Source: Ilumatobacter sp. (GTDB lineage: Bacteria > Actinomycetota > Acidimicrobiia > Acidimicrobiales > Ilumatobacteraceae). Taken from it: DNA of 64,000 nt. The stretch is from the NCBI GenBank assembly GCA_018666235.1, contig JABJAB010000097.1:56708-120707 (forward strand). The letters run 5' to 3'. The notes below the pieces were generated by a model. That model was not told the DNA's origin and made no database searches. It saw only the letters and a list, made by a program, of their open reading frames with translations. The translations under genes and the position numbers were made by a program. This document shows positions 53,406 through 61,245 of this stretch, piece by piece; within the stretch, counting starts at the first letter, position 1; each line of letters begins with the position of its first letter.

Positions 53406-53807
53406 TCACCAGACGTAGCAAAGGACTTCGCCGCCGACCTTGCGCTTGCGCGCTTCACGGTCGGTCATGAGCCCTTGGCTGGTGGACAGGACAGCGACAC
53501 CCAGGCCACCGAGCACGCGAGGTACGTCGGTGGAGCCGCGGTAGACGCGGAGTCCGGGAGTCGAAATACGGCGCAAGCCCATGATCGTGCGATCACGCTC
53601 TTCGCTGTACTTCATGTGGATGGTGAGCACTTCGCCGACACCACGCGGCGAGGGCGCCGTTTCGTAGTCGGTGATGTAGCCCTCGCTCTTGAGGACTGCG
53701 GCGAGTGCGACCTTCTGCTTCGACGACGGCATGGGAACCTCGTCGTGCTTTGCGGTGTTCGCGTTACGAACACGGGTCAGCATGTCTGCGATGGGATCTG
53801 TCAGCAT
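53406..53807 (-). CDS. rpsH: Small-subunit ribosomal protein S8 (uS8)
   Basis: The 133-aa protein has DPIADMLTRVRNANTAKHDEV at the start and RVYRGSTDVPRVLGGLGVAVLSTSQGLMTDREARKRKVGGEVLCYVW at the end (span), the classic S8 ending. In many bacteria S8 represses the spc operon by binding its own mRNA near rplE. Confidence 0.98.
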   Translation of the reverse strand: MLTDPIADMLTRVRNANTAKHDEVPMPSSKQKVALAAVLKSEGYITDYETAPSPRGVGEVLTIHMKYSEERDRTIMGLRRISTPGLRVYRGSTDVPRVLGGLGVAVLSTSQGLMTDREARKRKVGGEVLCYVW

Positions 53808-53817
53808 GGGGTACTCC

Positions 53818-54003
53818 TCACCAGCTCGACTTCGTCAGGCCGGGGATCTCGCCGGCGTGTGCGAGCTCTCGCAGACACACACGGCAGAGGCCGAACTTGC
53901 GGTAGACGGAACGGGCACGACCGCAGCGCTTGCAGCGGGTGTAGGCGCGAACCTTGAACTTCGGCTTTGCGTTTGCCTTGTTAATCAGTGCTTTTTTGGC
54001 CAT
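53818..54003 (-). CDS. rpsZ: Small-subunit ribosomal protein S14, zinc type (uS14)
   Basis: A 61-aa zinc-ribbon S14 with ligands Cys24, Cys27, Cys40 and Cys43 (RCKRCGRARSVYRKFGLCRVC) and the conserved end GEIPGLTKSSW. Many actinobacteria also have a zinc-free paralogue; none is in this window. Confidence 0.97.
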   Translation of the reverse strand: MAKKALINKANAKPKFKVRAYTRCKRCGRARSVYRKFGLCRVCLRELAHAGEIPGLTKSSW

Positions 54004-54011
54004 GGTTCAGC

Positions 54012-54641
54012 TCACTTGCTCTTCTGGCCGCCGTAAGCGGGGCCCTTGCGACGCTTCTTGCGTGGCTCATTGTCGGCGTCGGCGCCCTTCTTGAAGGGGA
54101 AGCCATACGCCTCGAGCAGCGCCTTGCCGGCGTCGTTGCTCTTGGCGGTCGTGACGATGGTGATATCCATGCCACGGGGATGGTCGGCGCGGTCGGGATC
54201 GATCTCGGCGAACATTGTTTGTTCCGTGAGACCGAACGTGTAGTTGCCATTGCCGTCCCAGCTGTGTGCCGGCAGGCCGCGGAAGTCACGGATACGAGGA
54301 ATGGCCACCGAGATAAGGCGGTCGAGGAACTCCCACATCCGATCGCCACGAAGGGTCACCTTCGTGCCGATGGCTTGCCCCTCACGGAGCTTGAAGTTGG
54401 CGATCGACTTGCTGGCCTTCGTGATGATCGGCTTCTGGCCCGAGATCACGGTGAGGTCAGCAACGGCAGCTTCGATCAACGACGGCTGACCGGCAGCGCG
54501 GCCGACACCCATGTTGATCACAATCTTCTCAAGACGAGGGACATCCATGACGTTCTCGATGCCCAGGCCCTCTTTGAGAGCGGCGGCGATCTCGTCGTTG
54601 TAACGCACCTTCAGGCGCGGAATTTCAGCTGTCTCAGCCAT
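54012..54641 (-). CDS. rplE: Large-subunit ribosomal protein L5 (uL5)
   Basis: The 209-aa protein has LKVRYNDEIAAALKEGLGIENVMDVPRLEKIVINMGVG as spans, QKPIITKASKSIANFKLREG and PRIRDFRGL, all diagnostic. It binds 5S rRNA and bridges to S13. A basic tail of about 25 residues (KKGADADNEPRKKRRKG) extends the usual end. Confidence 0.98.
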   Translation of the reverse strand: MAETAEIPRLKVRYNDEIAAALKEGLGIENVMDVPRLEKIVINMGVGRAAGQPSLIEAAVADLTVISGQKPIITKASKSIANFKLREGQAIGTKVTLRGDRMWEFLDRLISVAIPRIRDFRGLPAHSWDGNGNYTFGLTEQTMFAEIDPDRADHPRGMDITIVTTAKSNDAGKALLEAYGFPFKKGADADNEPRKKRRKGPAYGGQKSK

Positions 54642-54946
54642 CAGACTTCGTCTCCACTCGGACGGGCGATACGCACCTTGGTGCCATCGTCTTTCATTTT
54701 GTAACCGAGACGCACCGTCCGACCGCCGTGCACGAACATCACGTTCGAAGCGTCGAAGGGGAGGTCCTTCTCGATAATGCCGCCCTGCTCGTTTGCACGG
54801 CTGGGCTTGCTGTGCTTCGACGCCGTGTTGACGCCGTGCACGATGATCTTGTTGGACTTCGGGAAGACCTGGTCGACCTCGCCCTGCTTGCCCTTGTCTT
54901 TGCCGGTGACAACCTCAACGGTGTCGCCCTTGCGGAGTTTCATCAC
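54641..54946 (-). CDS. rplX: Large-subunit ribosomal protein L24 (uL24)
   Basis: The 101-aa protein has the KOW motif near the N-terminus (KLRKGDTVEVVTGKDKGKQG) and NKIIVHGVNTASKHSKPS, then FVHGGRTVRLGYK. It starts 23S assembly. It overlaps rplE by 1 nt and rplN by 4 nt. Confidence 0.97.
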   Translation of the reverse strand: MMKLRKGDTVEVVTGKDKGKQGEVDQVFPKSNKIIVHGVNTASKHSKPSRANEQGGIIEKDLPFDASNVMFVHGGRTVRLGYKMKDDGTKVRIARPSGDEV

Positions 54947-55311
54947 AACACCTCCGGTGCCAGTGAGACGATGCGCATGAACTTGCGGTCACGCAACTCA
55001 CGGCCAACGGGGCCGAAGATGCGAGTACCACGCGGTGTCATGTCATCTTTGATCAGAACCGCAGCGTTCTCGTCGAAACGGATATAGCTGCCATCGGGAC
55101 GGCGCTTTTCTTTCTTGGTCCGGACGACGACGCACTTGACGACTTCGCCCTTCTTGACAGCTGCACCGGGCATCGCGTCCTTGACCGTGGCGACGAACAC
55201 GTCGCCGATCGAGGCGTAGCGACGGCGAGTACCACCGAGGACCTTGATACAGAGAACTTCTTTGGCGCCGCTGTTGTCGGCAACGCGAAGTCGAGATTCC
55301 TGTTGAATCAT
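54943..55311 (-). CDS. rplN: Large-subunit ribosomal protein L14 (uL14)
   Basis: The 122-aa protein begins MIQQESRLRVADNSGAKEV and has RYASIGDVFVATVKDAMPG, VRTKKEKRRPDGSYIRFDENA and RGTRIFGPVGRELRDRKFMRIVSLAPEVL, split into spans. It contributes to intersubunit bridges. Confidence 0.98.
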   Translation of the reverse strand: MIQQESRLRVADNSGAKEVLCIKVLGGTRRRYASIGDVFVATVKDAMPGAAVKKGEVVKCVVVRTKKEKRRPDGSYIRFDENAAVLIKDDMTPRGTRIFGPVGRELRDRKFMRIVSLAPEVL

Positions 55312-55595
55312 TTTGCACGCTCCAACACATCGGTGACACGCCAGCGCTTCTTCTTGCTGAGCGCACGGGTTTCCATGACACGAACCTTGTCGCCAATGTT
55401 GACGTCGTTGGTCTCGTCATGGGCGTACAACTTGGTGGTCTGCAGGATCATCTTGTTGTACTTGGCATGCGGAACACGACTGACAACGGCCACTACTGCG
55501 GTCTTGTCCATCTTGTTCGACACCACGGTGCCTTCGCGTACCTTGCGAGCGCTGCGGTCAGCAGCCTCTTCGGTTGTTGTTGTTTCGTCAGCCAT
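55308..55595 (-). CDS. rpsQ: Small-subunit ribosomal protein S17 (uS17)
   Basis: The 95-aa protein has REGTVVSNKMDKTAVVAVV, HAKYNKMI, AHDETNDVNIGDKVRVMETRALSKKKRWRV in order. About 15 acidic/Thr residues precede the usual start. It overlaps rplN by 4 nt and follows rpmC by 2 nt. Confidence 0.97.
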   Translation of the reverse strand: MADETTTTEEAADRSARKVREGTVVSNKMDKTAVVAVVSRVPHAKYNKMILQTTKLYAHDETNDVNIGDKVRVMETRALSKKKRWRVTDVLERAK

Positions 55596-55597
55596 GC

Positions 55598-55813
55598 TCA
55601 GTTCCCTGCCTCGGCCGCTGCGATTTCTTTCGAGCGGATCAGCGTGTTGATGCGGGCGATCTGCTTGCGGACCTTGCCCATTTCGGCGGTGTTCTCAAGC
55701 TGACCGGTTGCGTTGCGGAAGCGGAGATTCAGGGCTTCCTGCTTGGTGGCAGTGAGCTCCTCGATGAGTTCACCCATCGACAACTCCGCCAGATCGTTCT
55801 TCTTGCCAGCCAT
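55598..55813 (-). CDS. rpmC: Large-subunit ribosomal protein L29 (uL29)
   Basis: A 71-aa helical protein: ELSMGELIEELTATKQEALNLRFRNATGQLENTAEMGKVRKQIARINT in one span is typical. It sits at the exit tunnel and helps dock SRP and trigger factor. Its ATG shares a base with the rplP stop. Confidence 0.97.
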   Translation of the reverse strand: MAGKKNDLAELSMGELIEELTATKQEALNLRFRNATGQLENTAEMGKVRKQIARINTLIRSKEIAAAEAGN

Positions 55814-56229
55814 CAGATCGGCTCCTCACGGGTGATGATCCTGCACGCGATCGGCAGTTTCTGAATCGCCTTGTTGAGAGCCAACTTGGCGGTCTCTTCG
55901 TCCGGATAGGACAGTTCGAACATCGTGCGTCCAGGCTTCACGACTGCAACCCAAAACTCGGGGTTGCCCTTGCCGGAACCCATGCGGGTCTCGGCTGGCT
56001 TCTTCGTGACCGGCTTGTCCGGGAAGATGTTGATCCAGACTTTGCCACCGCGCTTGATGGCGCGGGTCATGGCAATACGAGCGGCCTCGATCTGGCGGGC
56101 GGAGATCCAACCCGGCTCGAGAGCCTGAATGCCGTATTCACCGAAGTGCAGCCCGGATCCACCCTTGGTGAGACCCTTGGTGCGACCTCTGTGGTGCTTA
56201 CGGTGTGCGACCTTGCGGGGCATCAACAT
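55813..56229 (-). CDS. rplP: Large-subunit ribosomal protein L16 (uL16)
   Basis: The 138-aa protein has LMPRKVAHRKHHRGRTKG, GGSGLHFGEYGIQALEPGWI, QIEAARIAMTRAIKRGGKVWI and RMGSGKGNPEFWVAVVKPGR. ATG 56229 gives the family start; the frame open to 56457 overlaps rpsC. It helps place A-site tRNA. Confidence 0.98.
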   Translation of the reverse strand: MLMPRKVAHRKHHRGRTKGLTKGGSGLHFGEYGIQALEPGWISARQIEAARIAMTRAIKRGGKVWINIFPDKPVTKKPAETRMGSGKGNPEFWVAVVKPGRTMFELSYPDEETAKLALNKAIQKLPIACRIITREEPI

Positions 56230-56245
56230 GGTGCTGCTCCCTTCC

Positions 56246-57136
56246 TCAATCCGAGCCGCGCATGCGCGGCCCCTCGTTGGTCTCGCCGGCGGCGGTGCGC
56301 TTGGCGATGGCTTCTTCTTCGTCGAGCAACTTCTCGAGTTCTGGATCGGCTTCCTTGACCAGCGGCTGGGCCTCCGGAGCGGGAGCGGCCGTCTCGACCT
56401 TGGGGCCAGCGGAGCTGACAACCTTGCGCGGCAGCGGTGCCGGGCCTGAAGTCTCACCGACGGCCATCGCAGCTTCGCGCTGGATCTTGTCGTCGTTGGT
56501 CAACTTGTACGGCGTGATGTCACCCTTGTAAATCCACACCTTGACGCCGACTCGGCCGGAGGTGGTCTTGGCTTCACGCATGCCGTAGTCGATGTCGGCT
56601 CGGAGCGTGTGCAACGGCACACGACCTTCGCGGTACCACTCGGTGCGGCTCATCTCGGCGCCGCCGAGACGTCCCGAACACTGGACACGAATGCCGAGGG
56701 CGCCGGCGCGCTGTGCGTTCTGCACGGCACGCTTCATGGCACGACGGAAAGCGATGCGGTTGACCAGTTGGTCGGCAACGCCCTGTGCAATGAGTGCTGC
56801 GTCGAGTTCGGGGTTCTTGATCTCGACGATGTTGAGCTGGATCTTGCCGTTGCCGGTGATCTTGGTGATCATCTGGCGAAGCTCGTCAGCCTGGGCGCCA
56901 CGACGACCGATCACGATGCCCGGGCGGGCAGTGTGCACGTCGACACGGAGCTTGTCACGAGTGCGCTCGATCTCGATGCGGCTGATTGCGGCCGACTCGA
57001 GGAGCGTCATGATCTCTTGGCGGATGGTCCAGTCTTCGGTGAGGTACTGCTTGTACTCACGCTCACTGAACCAACGCGACTTCCAGTCGGTGGTGACTCC
57101 GAGACGGAATCCGTACGGATTGATCTTCTGACCCAT
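56246..57136 (-). CDS. rpsC: Small-subunit ribosomal protein S3 (uS3), extended C-terminus
   Basis: The 296-aa protein has MGQKINPYGFRLGVTTDWKS, the KH domain around GIVIGRRGAQADELRQMI, and CSGRLGGAEMSRTEWYREGRVPLHTLRADIDYG (span). The core ends near residue 215; about 80 extra Ala/Pro/Glu-rich residues follow. S3 forms the mRNA entry and has helicase activity there. It overlaps rplV by 1 nt. Confidence 0.98.
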   Translation of the reverse strand: MGQKINPYGFRLGVTTDWKSRWFSEREYKQYLTEDWTIRQEIMTLLESAAISRIEIERTRDKLRVDVHTARPGIVIGRRGAQADELRQMITKITGNGKIQLNIVEIKNPELDAALIAQGVADQLVNRIAFRRAMKRAVQNAQRAGALGIRVQCSGRLGGAEMSRTEWYREGRVPLHTLRADIDYGMREAKTTSGRVGVKVWIYKGDITPYKLTNDDKIQREAAMAVGETSGPAPLPRKVVSSAGPKVETAAPAPEAQPLVKEADPELEKLLDEEEAIAKRTAAGETNEGPRMRGSD

Positions 57137-57987
57137 CAGTTCTCCTCCGCCTCGTCAGCGGCCGTGTCGCTTGCTTGATTTGCAGCAGGGGCTGCTTCGG
57201 CTTCTGCCGCTTCTTCGGTGTCATCGGCCGTGGCGCCGGGCTTCGAGAAGCCTGCAGCAACGGCTGATTCTTCGGTGTCGAACCACACTTCGGCCTTGGT
57301 GGCCTTGTAGTAACGGCTGTCCGGTGTGTGGAACAGCATCGACTGGGCGTTGCCCTTGATCTCGTAACCCTCAGGCGCTTCACCGTCGTCGGTGGCATCG
57401 ACTGAGCCGTCCCAGATCGCAACGGATGCTGCGTCGGAGGAAGTCTCTTCGACCACCTCGTCAGCGGTCTGCTCGGTGCTCTCTTCGACGGCGTCGTCCT
57501 TCGCACGGCTGCGAGCAACACGATCACGGCGGCTCGTGGCGGCGGGACGACCGCTGCCGGCACCCTGACGTTCGGCACGGGCCTGAATGATCGCAATGCG
57601 ATCGTCGCTCATGCGGGCCACAATGATCGTGACGTGACAGGTGCGCTTGAGGATGCGCGACGCCCGGCCACGAGCACGAGGCTTGAAGCGCTTGAGCGTC
57701 GGACCCTCATCAGCGAAGCAGGCGATGATGTAGAGCTCGTCGGCATCCTGATTGTCGTTGTTGACCGCGTTCGCGACGGCCGAGGCGAGCAGCTTGCGCA
57801 CCGGGATCGCCGTGTGGCGCTCGGTGAGCTGCAGGACCTGGTCGGCCGACTTGACGTCGAGGCCACGAACCAGATCGAGCACTACACGGATCTTTGATGC
57901 CGAGGTGCGGACGTACTTGGCGGTGGCCTTCGTGCCGGAGCGTTCTCCGGCGACGTAGGACTTCTCGTTGAGCTTGGGGCCGGTCAT
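57136..57987 (-). CDS. rplV: Large-subunit ribosomal protein L22 (uL22) with extra C-terminal domain
   Basis: At 283 aa this is more than twice a normal L22 (about 112). Residues about 12-126 are the L22 core (KATAKYVRTSASKIRVVLDL, ERHTAIPVRKLLASAVANAV, GPTLKRFKPRARGRASRI). An Arg-rich then acidic linker (about 135-205) leads to a compact domain at 208-250 (GYEIKGNAQSMLFHTP, YYKATKAEVWFDTEESAVAAGF). This domain is found at the end of various actinobacterial proteins. An acidic Ala/Glu tail closes it. L22 lines the exit tunnel, so the domain probably projects outside the ribosome. Confidence 0.97.
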   Translation of the reverse strand: MTGPKLNEKSYVAGERSGTKATAKYVRTSASKIRVVLDLVRGLDVKSADQVLQLTERHTAIPVRKLLASAVANAVNNDNQDADELYIIACFADEGPTLKRFKPRARGRASRILKRTCHVTIIVARMSDDRIAIIQARAERQGAGSGRPAATSRRDRVARSRAKDDAVEESTEQTADEVVEETSSDAASVAIWDGSVDATDDGEAPEGYEIKGNAQSMLFHTPDSRYYKATKAEVWFDTEESAVAAGFSKPGATADDTEEAAEAEAAPAANQASDTAADEAEEN

Positions 57988-58265
57988 TAGCGACGTGCTC
58001 CTCGTTCTTGACCCGCGTGGAACTTGAAGGTGCGGGTGGGGCTGAACTCACCGAGCTTGTGACCGACCATCGACTCGGTGACATACACCGGGACGTGCTT
58101 GCGACCGTCGTGGACGGCAAGCGTGTGGCCGACCATGTCGGGAATGATGGTCGAGCGGCGCGACCAGGTCTTGATGACCTTGCGTTCGCCGGCTTCGTTC
58201 TGGGCGTCGATCTTCTTGAGCAAATGCTCGTCGACGAATGGGCCCTTTTTGAGACTGCGTGTCAT
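57987..58265 (-). CDS. rpsS: Small-subunit ribosomal protein S19 (uS19)
   Basis: The 92-aa protein has MTRSLKKGPFVDEHLLKKI, VIKTWSRRSTIIPDMVGHT and HKLGEFSPTRTFKFHAGQERGARR (spans). ATG 58265 gives the family start. It binds near the head of the 30S. It overlaps rplV by 1 nt. Confidence 0.98.
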   Translation of the reverse strand: MTRSLKKGPFVDEHLLKKIDAQNEAGERKVIKTWSRRSTIIPDMVGHTLAVHDGRKHVPVYVTESMVGHKLGEFSPTRTFKFHAGQERGARR

Positions 58266-58296
58266 GTGTCTGTACTTCTTTCTCAAGCAGCCGCAA

Positions 58297-59133
58297 TCAG
58301 CGGCGGCCACGTCCTGAACGACGACGACGGATGATGAGGTCCTGGCTGGCCTTCTTCTTGTTGCGAGTGCGGCTCTCGGGCTTACCCCAGGGCGACACGG
58401 CAGGACGACCACCGGAGGTGCGGCCTTCGCCACCACCGAGGGGGTGATCGACCGGGTTCATCGCAACACCGCGAGTCTGAGGCTTGACGCCCTTCCAGCG
58501 GTTGCGGCCGGCCTTACCGATTTTGATCAGTTCGTGCTCTGCGTTACCGACTTCGCCGACAGTTGCACGGCAGTCGATGAGCACTCGACGCATCTCGGTG
58601 GATGGCATGCGCAGCGTGGCGTGATCGCCGTCTTTGGCGACAAGCTGCACGGAAATCCCGGCCGAACGGCCGATCTTGCCGCCCTGGCCGGGACGCAACT
58701 CGACGTTGTGGACGGTCGTACCGACGGGCACGTAGCGGAGCGGCATGGCGTTGCCAGGCTTGATGTCAGAGCCTTGACCGGAGACCACGTGATCGCCGAC
58801 GTTCAGCCCGCGGGGAGCAAGGATGTACGCCTTTTCGCCGTCTGCGTAGTGCAGAAGCGCAATACGGCAGGTGCGGTTGGGGTCATACTCGATGGCAGCG
58901 ACCTTGGCGGTCACACCGTCTTTGATGCGCTTGAAGTCGATGATGCGGTACTGCTGCTTGTGACCGCCACCACGGTGGCGGCTGGTCTTGCGGCCGTAAC
59001 TGTTTCGACCACCGGTGCGGCTCTTCGGAGCGAGCAGCGACTTCTCCGGCGTCGTCTTGGTGACGTCGCTGAAGTCCGAGCTCGTCTGGAAGCGACGACC
59101 GGGTGATGTGGGCTTGCGTGAACGAATGGCCAT
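58297..59133 (-). CDS. rplB: Large-subunit ribosomal protein L2 (uL2)
   Basis: The 278-aa protein has AIRSRKPTSPGRRFQT, RHRGGGHKQQYRIIDFKR, GGKIGRSAGISVQLVAKDG, GNAEHELIKIGKAGRNRWKG and VAMNPVDHPLGGGEGRTSGG including the conserved histidine near the peptidyl-transferase centre. It lies 7 nt behind rplW. Confidence 0.98.
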   Translation of the reverse strand: MAIRSRKPTSPGRRFQTSSDFSDVTKTTPEKSLLAPKSRTGGRNSYGRKTSRHRGGGHKQQYRIIDFKRIKDGVTAKVAAIEYDPNRTCRIALLHYADGEKAYILAPRGLNVGDHVVSGQGSDIKPGNAMPLRYVPVGTTVHNVELRPGQGGKIGRSAGISVQLVAKDGDHATLRMPSTEMRRVLIDCRATVGEVGNAEHELIKIGKAGRNRWKGVKPQTRGVAMNPVDHPLGGGEGRTSGGRPAVSPWGKPESRTRNKKKASQDLIIRRRRSGRGRR

Positions 59134-59140
59134 GATGCGC

Positions 59141-59428
59141 TCAGTTCTCGAACAACGGGATTTCGCCCGCTGCCAGGGTGACGATGGCCCGCTTTTGGCT
59201 GGGCTTCTGTCCGACTCGGTTAGTACCGCGGGTGCGCTTGCGCTTGCCCTTGCGGTTCAGGGTGTTGACCTTGAGCACTTCGACGCCCCAGATGCTCTCG
59301 ACCGCGTCGCGGATCTCAGGCTTGGAGGCCGACTTGTGAACTTCGAAGGTGTAGACACCGGTTTCGATGAGCGCGTAGCTCTTCTCGCTCACGATCGGAG
59401 CAATGATGATGTCGCGGGGATCCTTCAT
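59141..59428 (-). CDS. rplW: Large-subunit ribosomal protein L23 (uL23)
   Basis: The 95-aa protein has DIIIAPIVSEKSYALIETGVYTF, ASKPEIRDAVESIWGVEVLKVNTLNRKGKRKR and GQKPSQKRAIVTL (spans). It is the main docking site at the tunnel exit for trigger factor and SRP. It overlaps rplD by 1 nt. Confidence 0.98.
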   Translation of the reverse strand: MKDPRDIIIAPIVSEKSYALIETGVYTFEVHKSASKPEIRDAVESIWGVEVLKVNTLNRKGKRKRTRGTNRVGQKPSQKRAIVTLAAGEIPLFEN

Positions 59429-60204
59429 CAGGCTTCCTCACTCTCTTCTGCGGTGTCGGCGTCTGCCGCGTCGTCGGCTGCCTTCGGCTTGGCAGCGGCC
59501 TTCTTGGCCGGCGCCTTCTTGGCTGCAGCTTTCTTGGCTGCTGGCTTGTCAGCCGGTGCTACTTCGGCAGGCGCCTCGGCGGCAACGGCCGATCCGTCGG
59601 CTGCGGGGACGACGTCCTTGCTGAACACGATCCAGTCGTTGCACAGCACGTCGTAGGTGTTGAGCTCGCCGGGGCTGATGACCTGCACGTGCGTCAGGTT
59701 GCGGAAGCTCAAGGCAGCGTTGGCGTCGTCGCGGCCGATCACCACGAGCACAGTGCCCGAGATGTCGAGCGCCGCGAGCAGTGCCTTGGCGTCCTTGGTC
59801 TTCGGCGTATCGATGCCGTAGCTGTCGACGACGATGACCTTGCCTTCGGTGGCCCGGTCGGACAGTGCCGAGCGGAGGGCCGCCTTGATCATTTTCTTCG
59901 GGGTCTTCTGGCTGTAGCTGCGGGGCTTGGGAGCCAGCGCAACGCCACCACCGGAGAAGTGCGGTGCACGGATCGAGCCCTGTCGAGCGTTGCCAGTGCC
60001 CTTCTGGGCGTACGGCTTGCGACCGCCACCACGGACCTCGGCCCGAGTCTTGGCGCTCTGCGTGCCAGCACGACGTGCTGCAAGCTGGGCCGTGACGACT
60101 TGGTGCATGAGCGGCACGTTCGGCTCGATGCCGAAGATGGCGTCATCGAGGTCGACCGAGCCGGCGTCCTGTCCGGAGGCGTTCTTGAGTGTCAGTGATG
60201 CCAT
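59428..60204 (-). CDS. rplD: Large-subunit ribosomal protein L4 (uL4) with Lys/Ala-rich tail
   Basis: The 258-aa protein has the L4 core in residues 1-198 (HQVVTAQLAARRAGTQSAKTRAEVRGGGRKPYAQKGTGNARQGS and GGGVALAPKPRSY as spans). It is followed by a tail of about 60 residues: Ala/Glu/Pro-rich, then repeated A-A-K-K-A-type units resembling histone H1, then acidic. L4 lines the exit tunnel and in proteobacteria represses the S10 operon. ATG 60204 is 1 nt behind the rplC stop. Confidence 0.97.
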   Translation of the reverse strand: MASLTLKNASGQDAGSVDLDDAIFGIEPNVPLMHQVVTAQLAARRAGTQSAKTRAEVRGGGRKPYAQKGTGNARQGSIRAPHFSGGGVALAPKPRSYSQKTPKKMIKAALRSALSDRATEGKVIVVDSYGIDTPKTKDAKALLAALDISGTVLVVIGRDDANAALSFRNLTHVQVISPGELNTYDVLCNDWIVFSKDVVPAADGSAVAAEAPAEVAPADKPAAKKAAAKKAPAKKAAAKPKAADDAADADTAEESEEA

Positions 60205-60205
60205 G

Positions 60206-60853
60206 TCAGGAAACCTTTCCAGCGAACTTGACTGCGTTGCGGACGATGACCACACCGCCGGCGGGGCCGGGAACGGCGCCCTTGATCAGCAAGATGTTGC
60301 GCTCGGCGTCGGTCTGCACGACCTCGAGGTTTTGCGTGGTGACTTGCTCGTGACCCATGTGGCCAGCCATTTTCATGCCCTTGAAGACACGAGCGGGGAA
60401 GGCACACTGGCCGATGGCGCCAGGCTTGCGGTGGTTCTTGTGCGCACCGTGCGAGGCAGGTGCACCCTTGAAGTTGTGACGCTTCATCACACCGGCAAAG
60501 CCTTTGCCTCGGCTCGTTGCCGTGACATCAACCTTCATGCCGGCAGCAATCTGCTCGACAGTGAGTTCCTGGCCGACTTCGAAGCCGTCGACGGAGTCGA
60601 GGCGGAGTTCCACGAGGCGCTTGCCCGGCTCGACGCCGGCCTTCTCAAAGTGGCCCGCAGCAGGCTTATTCAGCTTGCTGGCCTTCTTCGATCCGTAGGT
60701 CACCTGCAAAGCGGTGTACCCGTCGCGTTCATTGGTCTTGATCTGCACGATGCGCATGGGGTCAACACGAAGCATCGTGACGGGGACGACTTTGTCGTCC
60801 ACCCACGTCTGCGTCATGCCGACCTTTTCGCCGACGATCGCTTGTTGTGCCAT
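60206..60853 (-). CDS. rplC: Large-subunit ribosomal protein L3 (uL3)
   Basis: The 215-aa protein has GEKVGMTQTWVDDKVVPVTMLRV, TSRGKGFAGVMKRHNFKGAPASHG, HRKPGAIGQCAFPARVFKGMKMAGHMG and VPGPAGGVVIVRNAVK (spans). It reaches the peptidyl-transferase centre. First gene of the cluster here; rpsJ, normally ahead of it, is absent. ATG 60853 has GGAAAGG upstream. Confidence 0.98.
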   Translation of the reverse strand: MAQQAIVGEKVGMTQTWVDDKVVPVTMLRVDPMRIVQIKTNERDGYTALQVTYGSKKASKLNKPAAGHFEKAGVEPGKRLVELRLDSVDGFEVGQELTVEQIAAGMKVDVTATSRGKGFAGVMKRHNFKGAPASHGAHKNHRKPGAIGQCAFPARVFKGMKMAGHMGHEQVTTQNLEVVQTDAERNILLIKGAVPGPAGGVVIVRNAVKFAGKVS

Positions 60854-61072
60854 TTCCGGCAGCCTTTCCGTTGTCCAAGCCCGCCGACCGGTGTCGGGGG
60901 CTCTCCACGCAAATGCTCCGAACACCAATCTGTCCCTGCGAGGCAGGAGCAGCGAGGTGCACGGAGCACGATTCTTTGGGTTTGCTGAGCGGTTCCGGCT
61001 CCCATCTACGGGGAAGGCCTACTCAGACATCGATTCTCTGTGGACGAGATTCCTCTCGTTCACGGCCATGCA

Positions 61073-61101
61073 ATGCTAGGGCCGGGCCAACGCGAACCCA
61101 A
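61073..61101 (-). promoter_or_regulatory. Probable rplC operon promoter
   Basis: Minus strand TTGGGT (61096-61101), 17-nt spacer, TAGCAT (61073-61078). The -35 region TTGGGTTCGCG is identical to that ahead of infA, and it sits in the loop of a CGCGA...TCGCG inverted repeat (61091-61107). Confidence 0.5.
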
Positions 61102-61103
61102 CT

Positions 61104-61155
61104 CGCGTGTTCACGCGGATTGCACGCAGATCGCGTGACTCGCGCCACACGCGAG
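61104..61155. repeat. Cluster of CGCG inverted repeats upstream of rplC
   Basis: CGCGTG-TT-CACGCG (61104-61117), TCACGCG...CGCGTGA (61111-61138) and CTCGCG-CCACA-CGCGAG (61139-61155) lie side by side, just upstream of the promoter-like hexamers. They look like operator sites or alternative hairpins; no binding protein can be named. Confidence 0.65.
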
Positions 61156-61245
61156 CCCAAACGGCACATTTCGCGTCGACTCTGCTCACAGCAGTCGGCA
61201 CGCCCACCGCGCCAGGGGCCACGCCGGCGGTCATGACTCCGGTCC

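Larger units (their letters stand above)
60854..61245. other. Leader and promoter region of the S10-type operon
   Basis: About 390 bp without a gene. It holds a promoter-like pair (61073-61101), about 220 nt of leader before rplC and, near and beyond the promoter, several CGCG-centred inverted repeats. No S10 coding sequence is seen in any frame. Confidence 0.7.

Noticed and set aside
60854..61245. A hidden rpsJ or tRNA gene upstream of rplC
   Set aside because: No S10 motif appears in any frame and no cloverleaf-like arrangement was recognised.
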